The notes: generated from the letters alone by a model not told the origin. DNA of 64,000 nt from Enterovibrio paralichthyis (GCF_019209835.1 NZ_JAHUTS010000020.1:1-64000); one strand, 5' to 3'; numbered from the stretch's first letter, positions 28,493-37,647 are shown. Numbers and translations are program-made.

Positions 28493-28659
28493 TCATGCAA
28501 TGACTTTGTCGCACATTATTTTTGCTAGTGGGTTTTTGCTTGGTAGATCTGAACGTAAGGAGGGGGACGCGGTGTTTCAGGCGAAAACGTGTCAGTGTTT
28601 GGATGATGGGTTTGTATCTATAGTTGGACAGTCTTGTGAGGCGGCAGGTTCTGGCTTTG

Positions 28660-28681
28660 TCGCCCAGTCGAAGCCGGGCGA
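28660..28681 (-). terminator. Hairpin after fhuB
   Basis: TCGCCC and GGGCGA form a 6-bp GC-rich stem with a 10-nt loop, a few bases after the fhuB stop. The downstream U-tract is poor, so termination may be weak. The rest of the 248-bp fhuB-iucA gap holds the iucA promoter and Fur site. Confidence 0.4.
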
Positions 28682-28687
28682 CATGGA

Positions 28688-30679
28688 TTAGCGGCGGAGC
28701 AGATATAAAAAATATGCGCCACCAAGAATCGAGGCCAGCAACCCCGCCGGGAATTGCCACGGAAACCAGAAGTTTCTGCCCACCCAGTCAGCCACCACCA
28801 ACAATGTCGCCCCCAAAACCGGGGCGATAATAAGTTGTCGTTTTGCAGAATGTTGTCCCAGTGATGTCGCCATGTGCGGCGCCAATAAGCCAACAAAACT
28901 GAGGGGGCCGATGGCAATGGTGGCGGCGGAGGTCATCACTGCAACGAGGGCAACCAGCACTTTTCGGGACACGCCGACGGACAATCCAAGGTTCTGCGCC
29001 ACGGTATCTCCGAGTGAGAGCAAATCGAGCCAGCGAGAGCACAACAATGTGATGCTGCCAAACAGGAGCAGAGCAACAACCAGAACGCCCACCGACATAT
29101 TGTCGGCCAAATACAATGACCCGGACAGCCAGCCAAGCAGTGATTTCACGCCTTCCTGGCCGGAAGACATGGTAAGGCGGATCACCGCGTCCGCCATCGC
29201 GCTCACAGCAATGCCTATCAGGATAAAGTGGCTCGGTGAGGCCATTTTTTTGCGGCTGAACCAGAAGATCAGCGCCATCACGGCACTTGCGCCCAATGCT
29301 CCAAACAACAATTGTTCAACGCGGGAAAGTGTCAGCCCAAATGCGGCAGCCAGAACAATGGCAAGTGCACACCCTGCGCTGATCCCCATCACTTCCGGGC
29401 TTGCCATAGGATTGCCTGTCAGACGCTGGATGACACTCCCGGCCAAAGCGAGACTGGCACCGGCAAGTGCGGCTACAGCAACCCGGAAAGCCCTAAGTGA
29501 AAGGAGTGCAGGGTCGAGACTCAATGCCCATCCGGCTTGCGATTTCCCCCATATCAGGCTGACCAAAACCGCCAAAATAAAGACCAGGGTCAGGAGCAAC
29601 AGTAAGGGTTTGAACGCCCGACGCTTGCTGGGAGGGACGGCGGCAGCTGCGCGTGGGGCTGCGCTGCCCATCAACCGTTGCTGAAGAAGATAGAGCAGGA
29701 ATGGTGCGCCCAGAAGCGCCGTGACCGCGCCGGTTGGGATCACGTCAGCGACATAGCGGGACAGGCTTTGTACCAGCAGATCCGCGCCCAGCAGGAGCGT
29801 AGCGCCAATGCCTGCTGACAGGAATATTTGCCCCCGCAAGTGCCGCGCCCCAAGCATCCGTGCCAGGGCAGGTGCTACCAGGCCAACAAAGCCGATAATG
29901 CCGACCTCGCTCACCACCGCTGCCGTCATCAGGACGCTGAGCGTTAACGTCACCATCCTTATCCGGACGACGTTGGAGCCGAGAGAGCTGGCGACAGTAT
30001 CGCCCAACTGCATCAAAGAAAGGGTTCGGCTTAAGCCGACAAGCACAAGGGCGGGAATGGCCACCATCGGCAGCAGGCGCGTTACGCCCTGCCAGTCATT
30101 CTGTTCCAGAGCGCCAGCGCCCCACAGAAAAAGGTGGGTGAGTTTTTGCTCGTGAACCAGCACCAGCATCATGGTCACCGCGCCGAGAAACAGGGTGGTC
30201 ACCATCCCGGAAAGAATGAGCGAAAGTGGTGAGTAGGCGCGTCGTGAGGTGATAACAAACACCAGCAATGTGGCGAGAAGACCGCCAACAAATGCGGAAA
30301 AATAGAGAGCTATCCCTGCAGTGACGGAAAAGAAAAGAGTTCCACTGACCAACCCAAGCTCTGCGCCTGCCGCCACACCGAGCGTGGTGGGCGACGCAAG
30401 AGGGTTATTGAGCACAAAACGCATCACACAGCCTGCCATTGCCAGCGCTGCACCACAGAGCACAGCCATTATCAGACGGGGTAGGTAGCTGTAGTGGATG
30501 ATAATTTGTCGGTAGTCATCCTCGTTGGGCGAGAAGATGCCGCCAAGCCAAACCGTGGATGAAAAGGGAAACGGGGCACTGGCATAAACAAGGAAAATGA
30601 GCAGTGACAGGGTTGCCGCAAGCAAAACGGTCAAGCGGTATGCATGCGTGACGGCACTTTGTTGAATTATTGCCGTCAT
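28688..30679 (-). CDS. fhuB: Ferric hydroxamate ABC transporter permease (FhuB-type double permease)
   Basis: 663-aa inner-membrane protein made of two fused FecCD-type halves (about 1-330 and 345-663), each with around ten helices, as in E. coli FhuB (660). The ATG overlaps the fhuD stop as ATGA. It forms the channel for ferric aerobactin and probably other hydroxamates after delivery by FhuD, energised by FhuC. Confidence 0.93.
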   Translation of the reverse strand: MTAIIQQSAVTHAYRLTVLLAATLSLLIFLVYASAPFPFSSTVWLGGIFSPNEDDYRQIIIHYSYLPRLIMAVLCGAALAMAGCVMRFVLNNPLASPTTLGVAAGAELGLVSGTLFFSVTAGIALYFSAFVGGLLATLLVFVITSRRAYSPLSLILSGMVTTLFLGAVTMMLVLVHEQKLTHLFLWGAGALEQNDWQGVTRLLPMVAIPALVLVGLSRTLSLMQLGDTVASSLGSNVVRIRMVTLTLSVLMTAAVVSEVGIIGFVGLVAPALARMLGARHLRGQIFLSAGIGATLLLGADLLVQSLSRYVADVIPTGAVTALLGAPFLLYLLQQRLMGSAAPRAAAAVPPSKRRAFKPLLLLLTLVFILAVLVSLIWGKSQAGWALSLDPALLSLRAFRVAVAALAGASLALAGSVIQRLTGNPMASPEVMGISAGCALAIVLAAAFGLTLSRVEQLLFGALGASAVMALIFWFSRKKMASPSHFILIGIAVSAMADAVIRLTMSSGQEGVKSLLGWLSGSLYLADNMSVGVLVVALLLFGSITLLCSRWLDLLSLGDTVAQNLGLSVGVSRKVLVALVAVMTSAATIAIGPLSFVGLLAPHMATSLGQHSAKRQLIIAPVLGATLLVVADWVGRNFWFPWQFPAGLLASILGGAYFLYLLRR

Positions 30680-31575
30680 TTCGCTGCACGTCCTAGCACG
30701 TTGCCTGCTATTTCGTTACTCATCCGCTGGGCAGAAATCAGGCCACCAAATGTCCATATCGGAGACAGGCCAACCACTCTGTTCTCCCGGTTAAAACGCA
30801 TGGCTTTCCAAAGTGGGGTGGAGAAGATGGCCGCTTTCTGCCCCTCTTCCATGGGCGCCAAGTACATCACAGTCGCCTGCTGGTGCTTTGCCAAAGCTTC
30901 AATCCCTGAAGAGGAAAACCCCCAGTTATTGGTGTTTTCCTGCCAGCTGTTCGATAGCCCCAGCGCTGTCAAAATGTCGTTGGCCAAAGAACCCTCGCCA
31001 TGAACCCGGACATGGGTGTTGCCGATAAAGCGGACAATCACCAGAGGGGTATTGTTCAAACCTGCGTTGGTGATCAGGGTTCTGTTTTCCTGAAAAGTGC
31101 GCAGCGTAGTGGCGATAACGTCACGGGCAATGGCTTCCTTGCCGAAGATTTCCCCCAGCGTTTCTGTCATGGCTTTGAGTTTTACCAACGGCATTCTCTC
31201 CCCGTCAAAAACACTGAACGCCACTGTCGGCGCAATGTTTGTTAATGCCGGATACACCGCAGCATGCTCTTTGTTGATCACAATCAGGTCGGGTTTCAAT
31301 GCAGTCAGTGACTCAAGGTTTGGCTCGCGGCGGGAGCCGACATCTTTTACCGAGCCAGGGAGTGTGGGGGTCGTTACCCACTGCCGGTAACCTGCCGTAT
31401 CCGCAATGGCAAGCGGGGTGATGCCCAGTGACAGCAGGGTTTCAGCGCTGACCCAGTCCAGCGCGACAACCCGCTGAGGTGTGCGGGCGATTTCTGTCTC
31501 ACCAAGTTCATGGTTAAGCACCAGCGCAAAGGTATGGGAACAAAAGAACAGGGATAGGCAAACTAGTAGTCTCAC
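30676..31575 (-). CDS. fhuD: Ferric hydroxamate-binding periplasmic protein
   Basis: 299-aa class III substrate-binding protein with a signal peptide (about residues 1-17, cleavage after TFA) and the FecB/FhuD two-lobe fold (RVVALDWVSAETLLSLG near residue 35; NWGFSSSGIEAL near 213). The start is a GTG at 31575 with GGAG eight bases ahead. It lies 23 bp after fhuC and overlaps fhuB, so the order is fhuC-fhuD-fhuB. Confidence 0.92.
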   Translation of the reverse strand: MRLLVCLSLFFCSHTFALVLNHELGETEIARTPQRVVALDWVSAETLLSLGITPLAIADTAGYRQWVTTPTLPGSVKDVGSRREPNLESLTALKPDLIVINKEHAAVYPALTNIAPTVAFSVFDGERMPLVKLKAMTETLGEIFGKEAIARDVIATTLRTFQENRTLITNAGLNNTPLVIVRFIGNTHVRVHGEGSLANDILTALGLSNSWQENTNNWGFSSSGIEALAKHQQATVMYLAPMEEGQKAAIFSTPLWKAMRFNRENRVVGLSPIWTFGGLISAQRMSNEIAGNVLGRAAK

Positions 31576-31598
31576 AACGTCGCTCCATTGACGGCTGA

Positions 31599-32387
31599 TT
31601 AACGGACATAAGCAATGGGTTGGCCGTTTTCTGGATGGTGAAAAAAGCCGAGTGGAATGTCATAAATTGCTTCGAGAATAGGCTGGTTCATCAGTGACTG
31701 AGCATCGCCGTGGGCCATGACTTTGCCACTGTGCAAGGCGATGAGGTTGTCGCTGTAACGGGCGGCGAGGTTGATGTCATGCAAGACCATAATGACGGTA
31801 AGGCCGCGCTCTTGATTGAGCTTTCTGATCAGCGACAGCAACTCATACTGGTGGGCGATATCGAGCGCTGACGTTGGCTCGTCGAGCAAAATACAGTCGC
31901 TTTGCTGAGCAAGAAGCATGGCGACCCACACGCGCTGGCGTTCGCCACCGGATAAAGTGCTGACAAAGCGATCAGCCAGAGACGTGACGCCAACCGCCTC
32001 CATCGATTCGGCAATGATGTCCTGGTCTTTTTTGTCGTAGCGCCCCAACGCACCTTTCCAGGGATAGCGCCCAAGCCGCACCAATTCATACACAGTAATG
32101 CTGTCGGTGATGGGAGGATCTTGTGGCAGGTAAGCCACGTAGCGGGCGTAATCGCGGGAAGAAAAGGTGTTTAATGGCTTGTTACCCAACGCGATATGAC
32201 CGTCAGAGGCGGAAGCATTGCGGCTCAGCAGTTTAATCAGTGTTGATTTGCCGCTGCCGTTGTGGCCAAGCAGCGTGGTAATGCGTCCTGCCGGAATGGT
32301 GAGTGATATTGGGTGGAGAATGGTCTTCCCCGGCACTGAAAAGCTGACAGCACTGAGCGTAAACATTGGGGGGATTTCATTGGGCAT
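31599..32387 (-). CDS. fhuC: Ferric hydroxamate ABC transporter ATP-binding protein
   Basis: ATPase with Walker A GHNGSGKST, ABC signature LSGGERQR, Walker B CILLDEPTSALD and switch His (VLHDIN). The start chosen is the ATG at 32387 (MPNEIPPMF), giving 262 aa (E. coli FhuC 265); the longer open frame would run through the Fur-box-like site at 32409-32427 and adds a tail absent from the family. Confidence 0.93.
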   Translation of the reverse strand: MPNEIPPMFTLSAVSFSVPGKTILHPISLTIPAGRITTLLGHNGSGKSTLIKLLSRNASASDGHIALGNKPLNTFSSRDYARYVAYLPQDPPITDSITVYELVRLGRYPWKGALGRYDKKDQDIIAESMEAVGVTSLADRFVSTLSGGERQRVWVAMLLAQQSDCILLDEPTSALDIAHQYELLSLIRKLNQERGLTVIMVLHDINLAARYSDNLIALHSGKVMAHGDAQSLMNQPILEAIYDIPLGFFHHPENGQPIAYVR

Positions 32388-32408
32388 AATGTTATCTTTA
32401 ATCTTAAT

Positions 32409-32427
32409 GATAATGATTTGCATAAGC
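32409..32427. promoter_or_regulatory. Fur-box-like site between fhuC and the MFS gene
   Basis: GATAATGATTTGCATAAGC matches 14 of 19 consensus positions. It lies 22 bp before fhuC on one side and about 58 bp before the MFS gene on the other, so it could repress both. Confidence 0.8.
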
Positions 32428-32485
32428 ATTGTATTTATATTTAAATCATATGTCATTAAATGCAAAAGAATGTTTGGGTGATGTT

Positions 32486-33700
32486 ATGCGCTTGTCGCCA
32501 GTGAAAAATGAAGCGGCAGAAAGAAAGCACGCTTCAACGACAGTGATCGCCTTTATTGCGGCTTTGATGGGCTTGGGGCAAGGAGGCTTGCTGGTGTCAT
32601 TGCCGGTATTGGTATCGGAAACGCATTTGAGCCTGACAGTCTGGAGCATGGTCATTGCCACAGGTAGCGTACTTTTCCTACCCGCATCCCCTTACTGGGG
32701 AAGGCAAAGTGACCTGAGCGGGCCCAAGTCCATCGTGTTGCAGGCGCTTGTGGGCTTTGGCATCAGCTTTGGGCTGCTCTACATCTTTGTGAGCTTTGCC
32801 AACACATCCAATCTGGCAGACGGCTGGGTGATTACGGGCTTGGTAGTCGCGCGGGTGATTTATGGACTCACCGTGGCGGGGATGGTGCCCGCCGCGCAGC
32901 ATTGGGCGGTGTTAATCAAGGGAGAAGAGAATCGGTTGGAAGCCATTACCACCATCAGCGCTGGCATGAGTGCGGGACGGTTGTTGGGGCCTCTGATTGC
33001 TATCGCATTGTTGAATGTCCACCCTTTGGCGCCGCTCATCACCTTGACCCTGTTGCCCTTGCTCGGCTTGTTGGTAGCGAAGAACTTGCCAGACCCCAGG
33101 GAACAACTGGCAATAAAGGTGGCGTCGCCAGCCCCTATTCTGCCACCACGTCGGATTGTTCCATTTTTACTGATTGCGATGCTCGGAAGTACCGCCCTGG
33201 CGCTCATGCAATATATGCTTACGCCAATGCTGCAGGCTGCAACGGAGTGGTCCGTTCCTGATATTTCCAATGCGGTTGGTGCATTGCTGACGATAAGTGC
33301 AGCCATCACCCTGGCGACCCAACTTCTGGTGATCAAGCGCAGGCGCATTTCGGTGCCGCACATGCTGGTGGGGGGCTCGGTATTGATGCTGACCGGCTAC
33401 ACGCTGTTTCTCAGCCTGTATTGGCCGGCATTTTTTCTGGCGGTGGCGTGTGTTGCAGCGGGAGGAGCCTTATTTGTTCCGGCTTATGTGGCTGAGGCAA
33501 CATCCCGCATGGCCGCGCAGCAAGGCACCATGGCAGGCTATATTGCCATGTCCCATACCCTAGGTTACGGACTGAGCGCTGCGCTGGTGATGACCCTGGC
33601 TTTCGGTGTCTTTACTCCCATCTGGATCAATATTGCCCTTTCGGGGGCGATCTTCGCGGTCGTGGTTGCGTTGTCCCTCGCGGCTGATAAAAACGAATAA
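32486..33700 (+). CDS. MFS transporter, probable aerobactin exporter
   Basis: Major facilitator with about 12 hydrophobic helices; a basic loop after helix 2 (WGRQSD) fits the family motif A region. The start chosen is the ATG at 32486 (MRLSPVKNE, GGGTG just upstream), giving 404 aa; ATGs further up lie close to the Fur site. Divergent placement from fhuC with a shared Fur-box-like sequence, next to the iuc operon, argues that it exports aerobactin, a role played by ShiF/IucE-type MFS proteins elsewhere. Substrate is inferred from context. Confidence 0.75.
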   Translation: MRLSPVKNEAAERKHASTTVIAFIAALMGLGQGGLLVSLPVLVSETHLSLTVWSMVIATGSVLFLPASPYWGRQSDLSGPKSIVLQALVGFGISFGLLYIFVSFANTSNLADGWVITGLVVARVIYGLTVAGMVPAAQHWAVLIKGEENRLEAITTISAGMSAGRLLGPLIAIALLNVHPLAPLITLTLLPLLGLLVAKNLPDPREQLAIKVASPAPILPPRRIVPFLLIAMLGSTALALMQYMLTPMLQAATEWSVPDISNAVGALLTISAAITLATQLLVIKRRRISVPHMLVGGSVLMLTGYTLFLSLYWPAFFLAVACVAAGGALFVPAYVAEATSRMAAQQGTMAGYIAMSHTLGYGLSAALVMTLAFGVFTPIWINIALSGAIFAVVVALSLAADKNE

Positions 33701-33702
33701 CG

Positions 33703-34308
33703 TCAGAGCTTCCCTTGTTGTACCAGGTGACTTAACCGCAGTACCAAGTCCGCCACATTACTGGCTTCAAATTTTTTCATCATGTTGGCGCGGTGAACTT
33801 CAATGGTGCGCAGGGAGACGCAGAGTGTTTTCGCCATTTGCTGGTTGGTCTGGCCTTTCAGAACTTCTTTAAGCACTTCTTTTTCACGGTCGGTCAGGCT
33901 GTTATAGCGGCGCTCAATACTCACATCACCAACACGTTGATAGGAAAGAGTCAGCGCTTTTTCAATCGCTGCGACCAGCCTGTCACCGTCCACCGGTTTC
34001 TGGAAAAAGTCGATCGCACCGTCTTTGAGGGCATCCACCGCCATCGGGATATCGCCGTGGCCGGTGAGAAAAATAATAGAGAGTGGGCTTCGTGCTTCAT
34101 TGAGCAGCGTCTGTAGTTCCTGTCCGCGCATTTCCGGCATACGGCTATCCAGCACAACGCAGCCGGGCTGGAGTATGTCTACGGCATCCAGAAAAGCGGG
34201 TGCAGAGGGGAAGTCCTCCAGTTGCAGGCCGTAACTTTCCAGCATAAATACCAGTGACTCACGCACTGCATCTTCATCATCAACTACAAATACCGGTCCG
34301 GTTGTCAT
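33703..34308 (-). CDS. FixJ/TtrR-family response regulator
   Basis: 201-aa regulator: N-terminal receiver (acidic pocket VVDDED at 8-13, phospho-acceptor Asp54, conserved Lys in FFQKPVD) and C-terminal LuxR-type helix-turn-helix (about 135-200; LTDREKEVLKEVLKG). Its ATG directly follows the sensor-kinase stop (TAAATG), so the pair is translationally coupled. The closest characterised pattern I recognise is TtrR of tetrathionate respiration. Its probable targets are the divergent genes from 36579 on. Confidence 0.88.
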   Translation of the reverse strand: MTTGPVFVVDDEDAVRESLVFMLESYGLQLEDFPSAPAFLDAVDILQPGCVVLDSRMPEMRGQELQTLLNEARSPLSIIFLTGHGDIPMAVDALKDGAIDFFQKPVDGDRLVAAIEKALTLSYQRVGDVSIERRYNSLTDREKEVLKEVLKGQTNQQMAKTLCVSLRTIEVHRANMMKKFEASNVADLVLRLSHLVQQGKL

Positions 34309-36207
34309 TTACTTTTGCTCTTGCGTAATTGGCAATACCACCGTGACTTCACAGCCGACGGGGCGTGCGCCCTGAATAATAAAGTGCCCGCGGTGGGCTT
34401 CCACCACTTCGCGGCAAATTGGCAGGCCAAGGCCCAAACCGTCTGATTTGGTGGTATAGAACGGTCTTTTCACTTCGGTTTCGCTGGCTTCTAGGCCAAT
34501 GCCGTTGTCCTGTACCCGGATAACGACTTCGCTTTCGCCGTAAAGCAGCTCAATGTTGACAGTAGGGCTCAGCTCCCAGTCAAGGCTCGCCATGCAGGCC
34601 TCTTTGGCATTTTTCAGCAGATTGAGCATCACCTGTTGCATGCCAATGACATCAAACTCGCCTTTAACAGGGTTGCCTTCAATGGTCAGGTTGAGGTCGA
34701 TTTTCTGTGTCGCGAAGTCGTATTCCACCAGGGCGATAGATTCGCGGATAAAGAAAACCGGGTCACAGGTGACATAGTCCGTCGGCGTTTGTTTTATCAG
34801 GCCGCGCAAACGCTGGATGATGCCACTGGCAACCACGACCTGTTGCTGGATTTTACCCAGTACCGGTTTGAGTTCTTCTGCCGTCATCCCACGCTCAATG
34901 CGCCGCTCGAGCCCTTCGGAGTAATTTTTAATCGTCGACAGGGGCTGATTGATTTCATGGGCGATGCTGCTGCCGAGCTCACTGACAATCATGGTGCGCT
35001 GCGCGTGCTCAAGCAGGTTGCTCTTTTCTTTCAGCTCGTAGATGGTTTTCTCCAACGCCTTTTTACTGCGGTTGAAGCGGTATTCCAGCCAGAAGTGGTA
35101 GACGTTCATCAGGAAAAACACCACCAGGGTGGCGTAAGCAACGCCTTTGTTCCTGTCCAGCCATTTCCAAAAGCCTTCCTGCCACGTACGTTGCAGCGGG
35201 TGCAGTTCAAGGTGGTGCAATACCTTGTCGACTTTTACCGAACTGGCAGGCAGCGTCCAACCCACGTTGCCCGCCGCTTTGGCCGCTACCGTGTTGTCTG
35301 GCATTGAGAGCAGCGCCTGCGTGACCCGTTTGCCGATATCTTCTGATGCACGGTCAGTTTTGGCGAACGTCCAGTTCGGGTAGAGCGGGGTACTGACGGT
35401 ACAGACAGAATCATGCGGACGCTTGCCTTCCAGCACACGCACGGTGTGACGTTCAATGCGTCCTTCTTTAATCAGGCTTTCCAGCGTACAGGCTGGAACG
35501 ACGGCGACATCCAGAACGCCATCAAGCATGCTGAGGATAATGTTATCGGTCGGCGGGCCGAAGAAATGGACGCGGCTAAAGAAACTGCTGCCCACCAGAT
35601 CGCGAGATTCCAACTCATAGCGCAAGGCGAGAAAGCCCCCGAACGCTTTTTTTGAGACTGCGCCGACGCGGGCGTATTCAATGTCGTTGAGCGACTTATA
35701 CGGTGAGTCGCTGCGCACCACGGCGACGGACGCGATGGAATGGGTCTGGTTGTCACTGTATGGCGTCTTTTGTGTCGCCAGCCAGTTCAGCGGGTATTCG
35801 CGGGCGATTTTGGTTGCCTGTCCAGGGCTGGTCAGCAGAAAGTCGAGCTGGTTGTGTTGGAACGCATCCTCAAGCTCATCGAAATCATAGGTGTGCAGAT
35901 CGAATGTCGTGTTCGGGATGTGTTCTTCCAGCCAATCGAGGGTTGGCTTCCAGGATTTGCTGGCATGCTCATCGCCACGAAGTGCCAGTACGCCCACGTC
36001 GTAGTGTTCCAACATGGCGGCTGTGGCCGGGCATGAGCAGAAACAGTAGCTACCAATGCCGACAATAGAAAGATAGATAATTTTAAGGCTCAGCAAAGGG
36101 GCGAAGCGCTGGAAAAATCTGGGCAAGGAAGTACTGCTGATAAAGAAAACAATTGGGGCGGCATTGTAGCGGATTCCCCCTATGCCCGCGACAGAAAGTA
36201 CACACAT
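34309..36207 (-). CDS. TtrS-like sensor histidine kinase with periplasmic binding domain
   Basis: Membrane kinase of up to 632 aa. After an N-terminal hydrophobic segment (about 40-65) comes a PhnD/TtrS-type periplasmic ligand-binding domain (about 66-350; segments LDFLLTSPGQATKI and LDVAVVPACTLESL), one membrane helix (about 375-395), then the HisKA dimerisation helix with His417 (SSIAHEINQPLS) and a HATPase domain with DNGIGL and GLGLGLPIC. The N-terminus is uncertain: the first 35 or so residues look unlike coding sequence, and a TTG in the CCCTTTGCTGAGC region may be the true start. No tetrathionate reductase genes are adjacent, so the ligand is open; a sulfur oxyanion or other small anion is plausible. 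Confidence 0.86.
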   Translation of the reverse strand: MCVLSVAGIGGIRYNAAPIVFFISSTSLPRFFQRFAPLLSLKIIYLSIVGIGSYCFCSCPATAAMLEHYDVGVLALRGDEHASKSWKPTLDWLEEHIPNTTFDLHTYDFDELEDAFQHNQLDFLLTSPGQATKIAREYPLNWLATQKTPYSDNQTHSIASVAVVRSDSPYKSLNDIEYARVGAVSKKAFGGFLALRYELESRDLVGSSFFSRVHFFGPPTDNIILSMLDGVLDVAVVPACTLESLIKEGRIERHTVRVLEGKRPHDSVCTVSTPLYPNWTFAKTDRASEDIGKRVTQALLSMPDNTVAAKAAGNVGWTLPASSVKVDKVLHHLELHPLQRTWQEGFWKWLDRNKGVAYATLVVFFLMNVYHFWLEYRFNRSKKALEKTIYELKEKSNLLEHAQRTMIVSELGSSIAHEINQPLSTIKNYSEGLERRIERGMTAEELKPVLGKIQQQVVVASGIIQRLRGLIKQTPTDYVTCDPVFFIRESIALVEYDFATQKIDLNLTIEGNPVKGEFDVIGMQQVMLNLLKNAKEACMASLDWELSPTVNIELLYGESEVVIRVQDNGIGLEASETEVKRPFYTTKSDGLGLGLPICREVVEAHRGHFIIQGARPVGCEVTVVLPITQEQK

Positions 36208-36341
36208 TTAACAGGGATTTTTCGACGCACCCGACGGGTGGGTAGGGTTGTAAAAATGTTGTTGATTAAGAGTGGCTTTTCGGCTTCTGGCACGTTGGAA
36301 ACGTTATGAAACAAATTCGCTAATATTGCCCTCGATCAAAC

Positions 36342-36355
36342 TTGTCCTAGATCAA
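36342..36355. promoter_or_regulatory. FNR-like half-conserved box
   Basis: TTGTCCTAGATCAA compares with FNR consensus TTGAT-N4-ATCAA: the right half is exact and the left matches three of five. It lies 12 bp before the 18-bp palindrome. Anaerobic control of the downstream redox genes would fit, but the match is imperfect. Confidence 0.35.
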
Positions 36356-36367
36356 TTTAGTGTCACT

Positions 36368-36385
36368 ATTGTGGTAAACCACAAT
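36368..36385. promoter_or_regulatory. 18-bp perfect palindrome, candidate operator
   Basis: ATTGTGGTAAACCACAAT consists of two exact 8-bp arms around AA. It sits about 160 bp from the kinase start and 193 bp from the rhodanese start, where a dimeric response regulator could bind. Confidence 0.5.
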
Positions 36386-36578
36386 ACCCCGACTTTCTCC
36401 CGTATCACACAATCCGAGCCACTGACCCAGCGCGGTCAACGTAAAGAATTTTAAGTGTGATGCAGTCTTAATTTGGCACTAAAAATCAACCAAAAAGCCT
36501 CCATAAGCGCCTCACCGAACGGATTTCATTTTGCTCAGCCATGAGCACAAATTTTTTACAATCTTGGAATTATCTTTT

Positions 36579-37568
36579 ATGAAGAAATCGACAATCGCAG
36601 TCGGCATTCTTGCCGTTCTTGGTGCCGCGGGCTACGTTGGCTACACCTCTATGTTCGGTGCAAAAGCTGTTGTTGTTAGCGCAGATTCGCTAGAGCAAAA
36701 GTTTGCTACCTACGCTAATCCTGAAGCGTTCGTTTCGACTCAAGACGTAAAAGATATGATGGACAAGGGCGAAGACGTTGTCGTGATCGGCGCGCTGAAC
36801 CCAATGAAACCAGACGCACCAATTTCAGGTTCATTCACCCTGTGGCGTCCAGATTACTCAGCGGCTGAAGGCGAATACGCTTTTGACGGCATGCGTAACT
36901 CTGTTGACGACATGGAAGCACTGCTGAGCAGCTATGGCGCGACCCCTGAGTCAACCATCGTTGTTTATGCAGCAAACTCTCACCACGATGCTGCACGCCT
37001 GTTCTGGCAAATCCGCAACCTTGGCCATGAAGACGTTCGCTACCTGGACGGTGGTCTGAACGCATGGATCGGTGCTGGCCTGCCAACCGGTGATGCAAAC
37101 CCAACCGTTGCGAAAACTGACTACGTCGCACCAGCGCCACAAACTGAAGTGAATACGCTGGCAACGCTGGAAATGGTTCTGAACGCACAAAACGCGTCTG
37201 ACTGGGTAATCCTGGACACCCGCGGCACTGCTGAATTTGATGGTAGCACCACGGTTTCTGGCGCATTTGGCCCAGGCACCATCCCTGGCAGTGTTCACAT
37301 CAACTGGACCAAAGCCCTGAACGAAGACACCACACTGAAATCTGCTGAAGAGCTGCAAGCGCTTTACGGCGACGTGATTAAAGGCAAGAAAGTGATCACT
37401 TACTGCCAGTCAGGTGTTCGTTCTGCACACACCCAGATGGTTCTGGAAGAAGTGCTGGGTGCTGAAGGCGTTTACAACTACGACGGTTCTTGGATTGAGT
37501 ACAGCCACGCACACTACGAACAAAAGCGTGCTGATATCCCAGTACAAAGCGGCGCGAAGCAAAGCTAA
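36579..37568 (+). CDS. Exported double-domain rhodanese (YnjE-like sulfurtransferase)
   Basis: 329-aa protein with two rhodanese domains. The start chosen is the ATG at 36579 (MKKSTIAVG, TTGGAA upstream), which gives a clear signal peptide or anchor (residues 4-25). The N-terminal domain lacks the catalytic Cys (AANSHHDAAR at the active loop); the C-terminal domain has the CQSGVR loop with Cys276. E. coli YnjE is likewise exported, with extra inactive rhodanese domains, and lies in an operon with YnjBCD and YnjF, homologues of which follow here. Role: transfer of sulfane sulfur, probably in the periplasm. Codon choice is strikingly biased (Leu nearly always CTG), suggesting strong expression. 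Confidence 0.87.
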   Translation: MKKSTIAVGILAVLGAAGYVGYTSMFGAKAVVVSADSLEQKFATYANPEAFVSTQDVKDMMDKGEDVVVIGALNPMKPDAPISGSFTLWRPDYSAAEGEYAFDGMRNSVDDMEALLSSYGATPESTIVVYAANSHHDAARLFWQIRNLGHEDVRYLDGGLNAWIGAGLPTGDANPTVAKTDYVAPAPQTEVNTLATLEMVLNAQNASDWVILDTRGTAEFDGSTTVSGAFGPGTIPGSVHINWTKALNEDTTLKSAEELQALYGDVIKGKKVITYCQSGVRSAHTQMVLEEVLGAEGVYNYDGSWIEYSHAHYEQKRADIPVQSGAKQS

Positions 37569-37584
37569 TAAAACCGGATTATCA

Positions 37585-37612
37585 ACAGGGGTGAGTTGAG
37601 CGGCACCCCTGT
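37585..37612 (+). other. Intercistronic stem-loop after the rhodanese gene
   Basis: ACAGGGGTG and CACCCCTGT form a 9-bp stem with a 10-nt loop, followed by CAAAAAG rather than a T-run. It lies between the rhodanese stop and the oxidoreductase start and is best read as an mRNA-processing or stability element. Confidence 0.5.
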
Positions 37613-37647
37613 CAAAAAGAATTTCAAATACTGGAACAATACCAATA

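Larger units (their letters stand above)
36208..36578. promoter_or_regulatory. Divergent control region between sensor kinase and rhodanese gene
   Basis: A 371-bp gene-free stretch. It holds a CACCC/GGGTG mini-hairpin near 36231, an FNR-like box (36342-36355), an 18-bp palindrome (36368-36385) and an AT-rich tail toward the rhodanese gene. Short open frames here have no support. Confidence 0.7.

Noticed and set aside
34309..36207. Calling the locus a tetrathionate respiration operon
   Set aside because: No ttrA, ttrB or ttrC homologue is present; only the regulatory pair resembles ttr.
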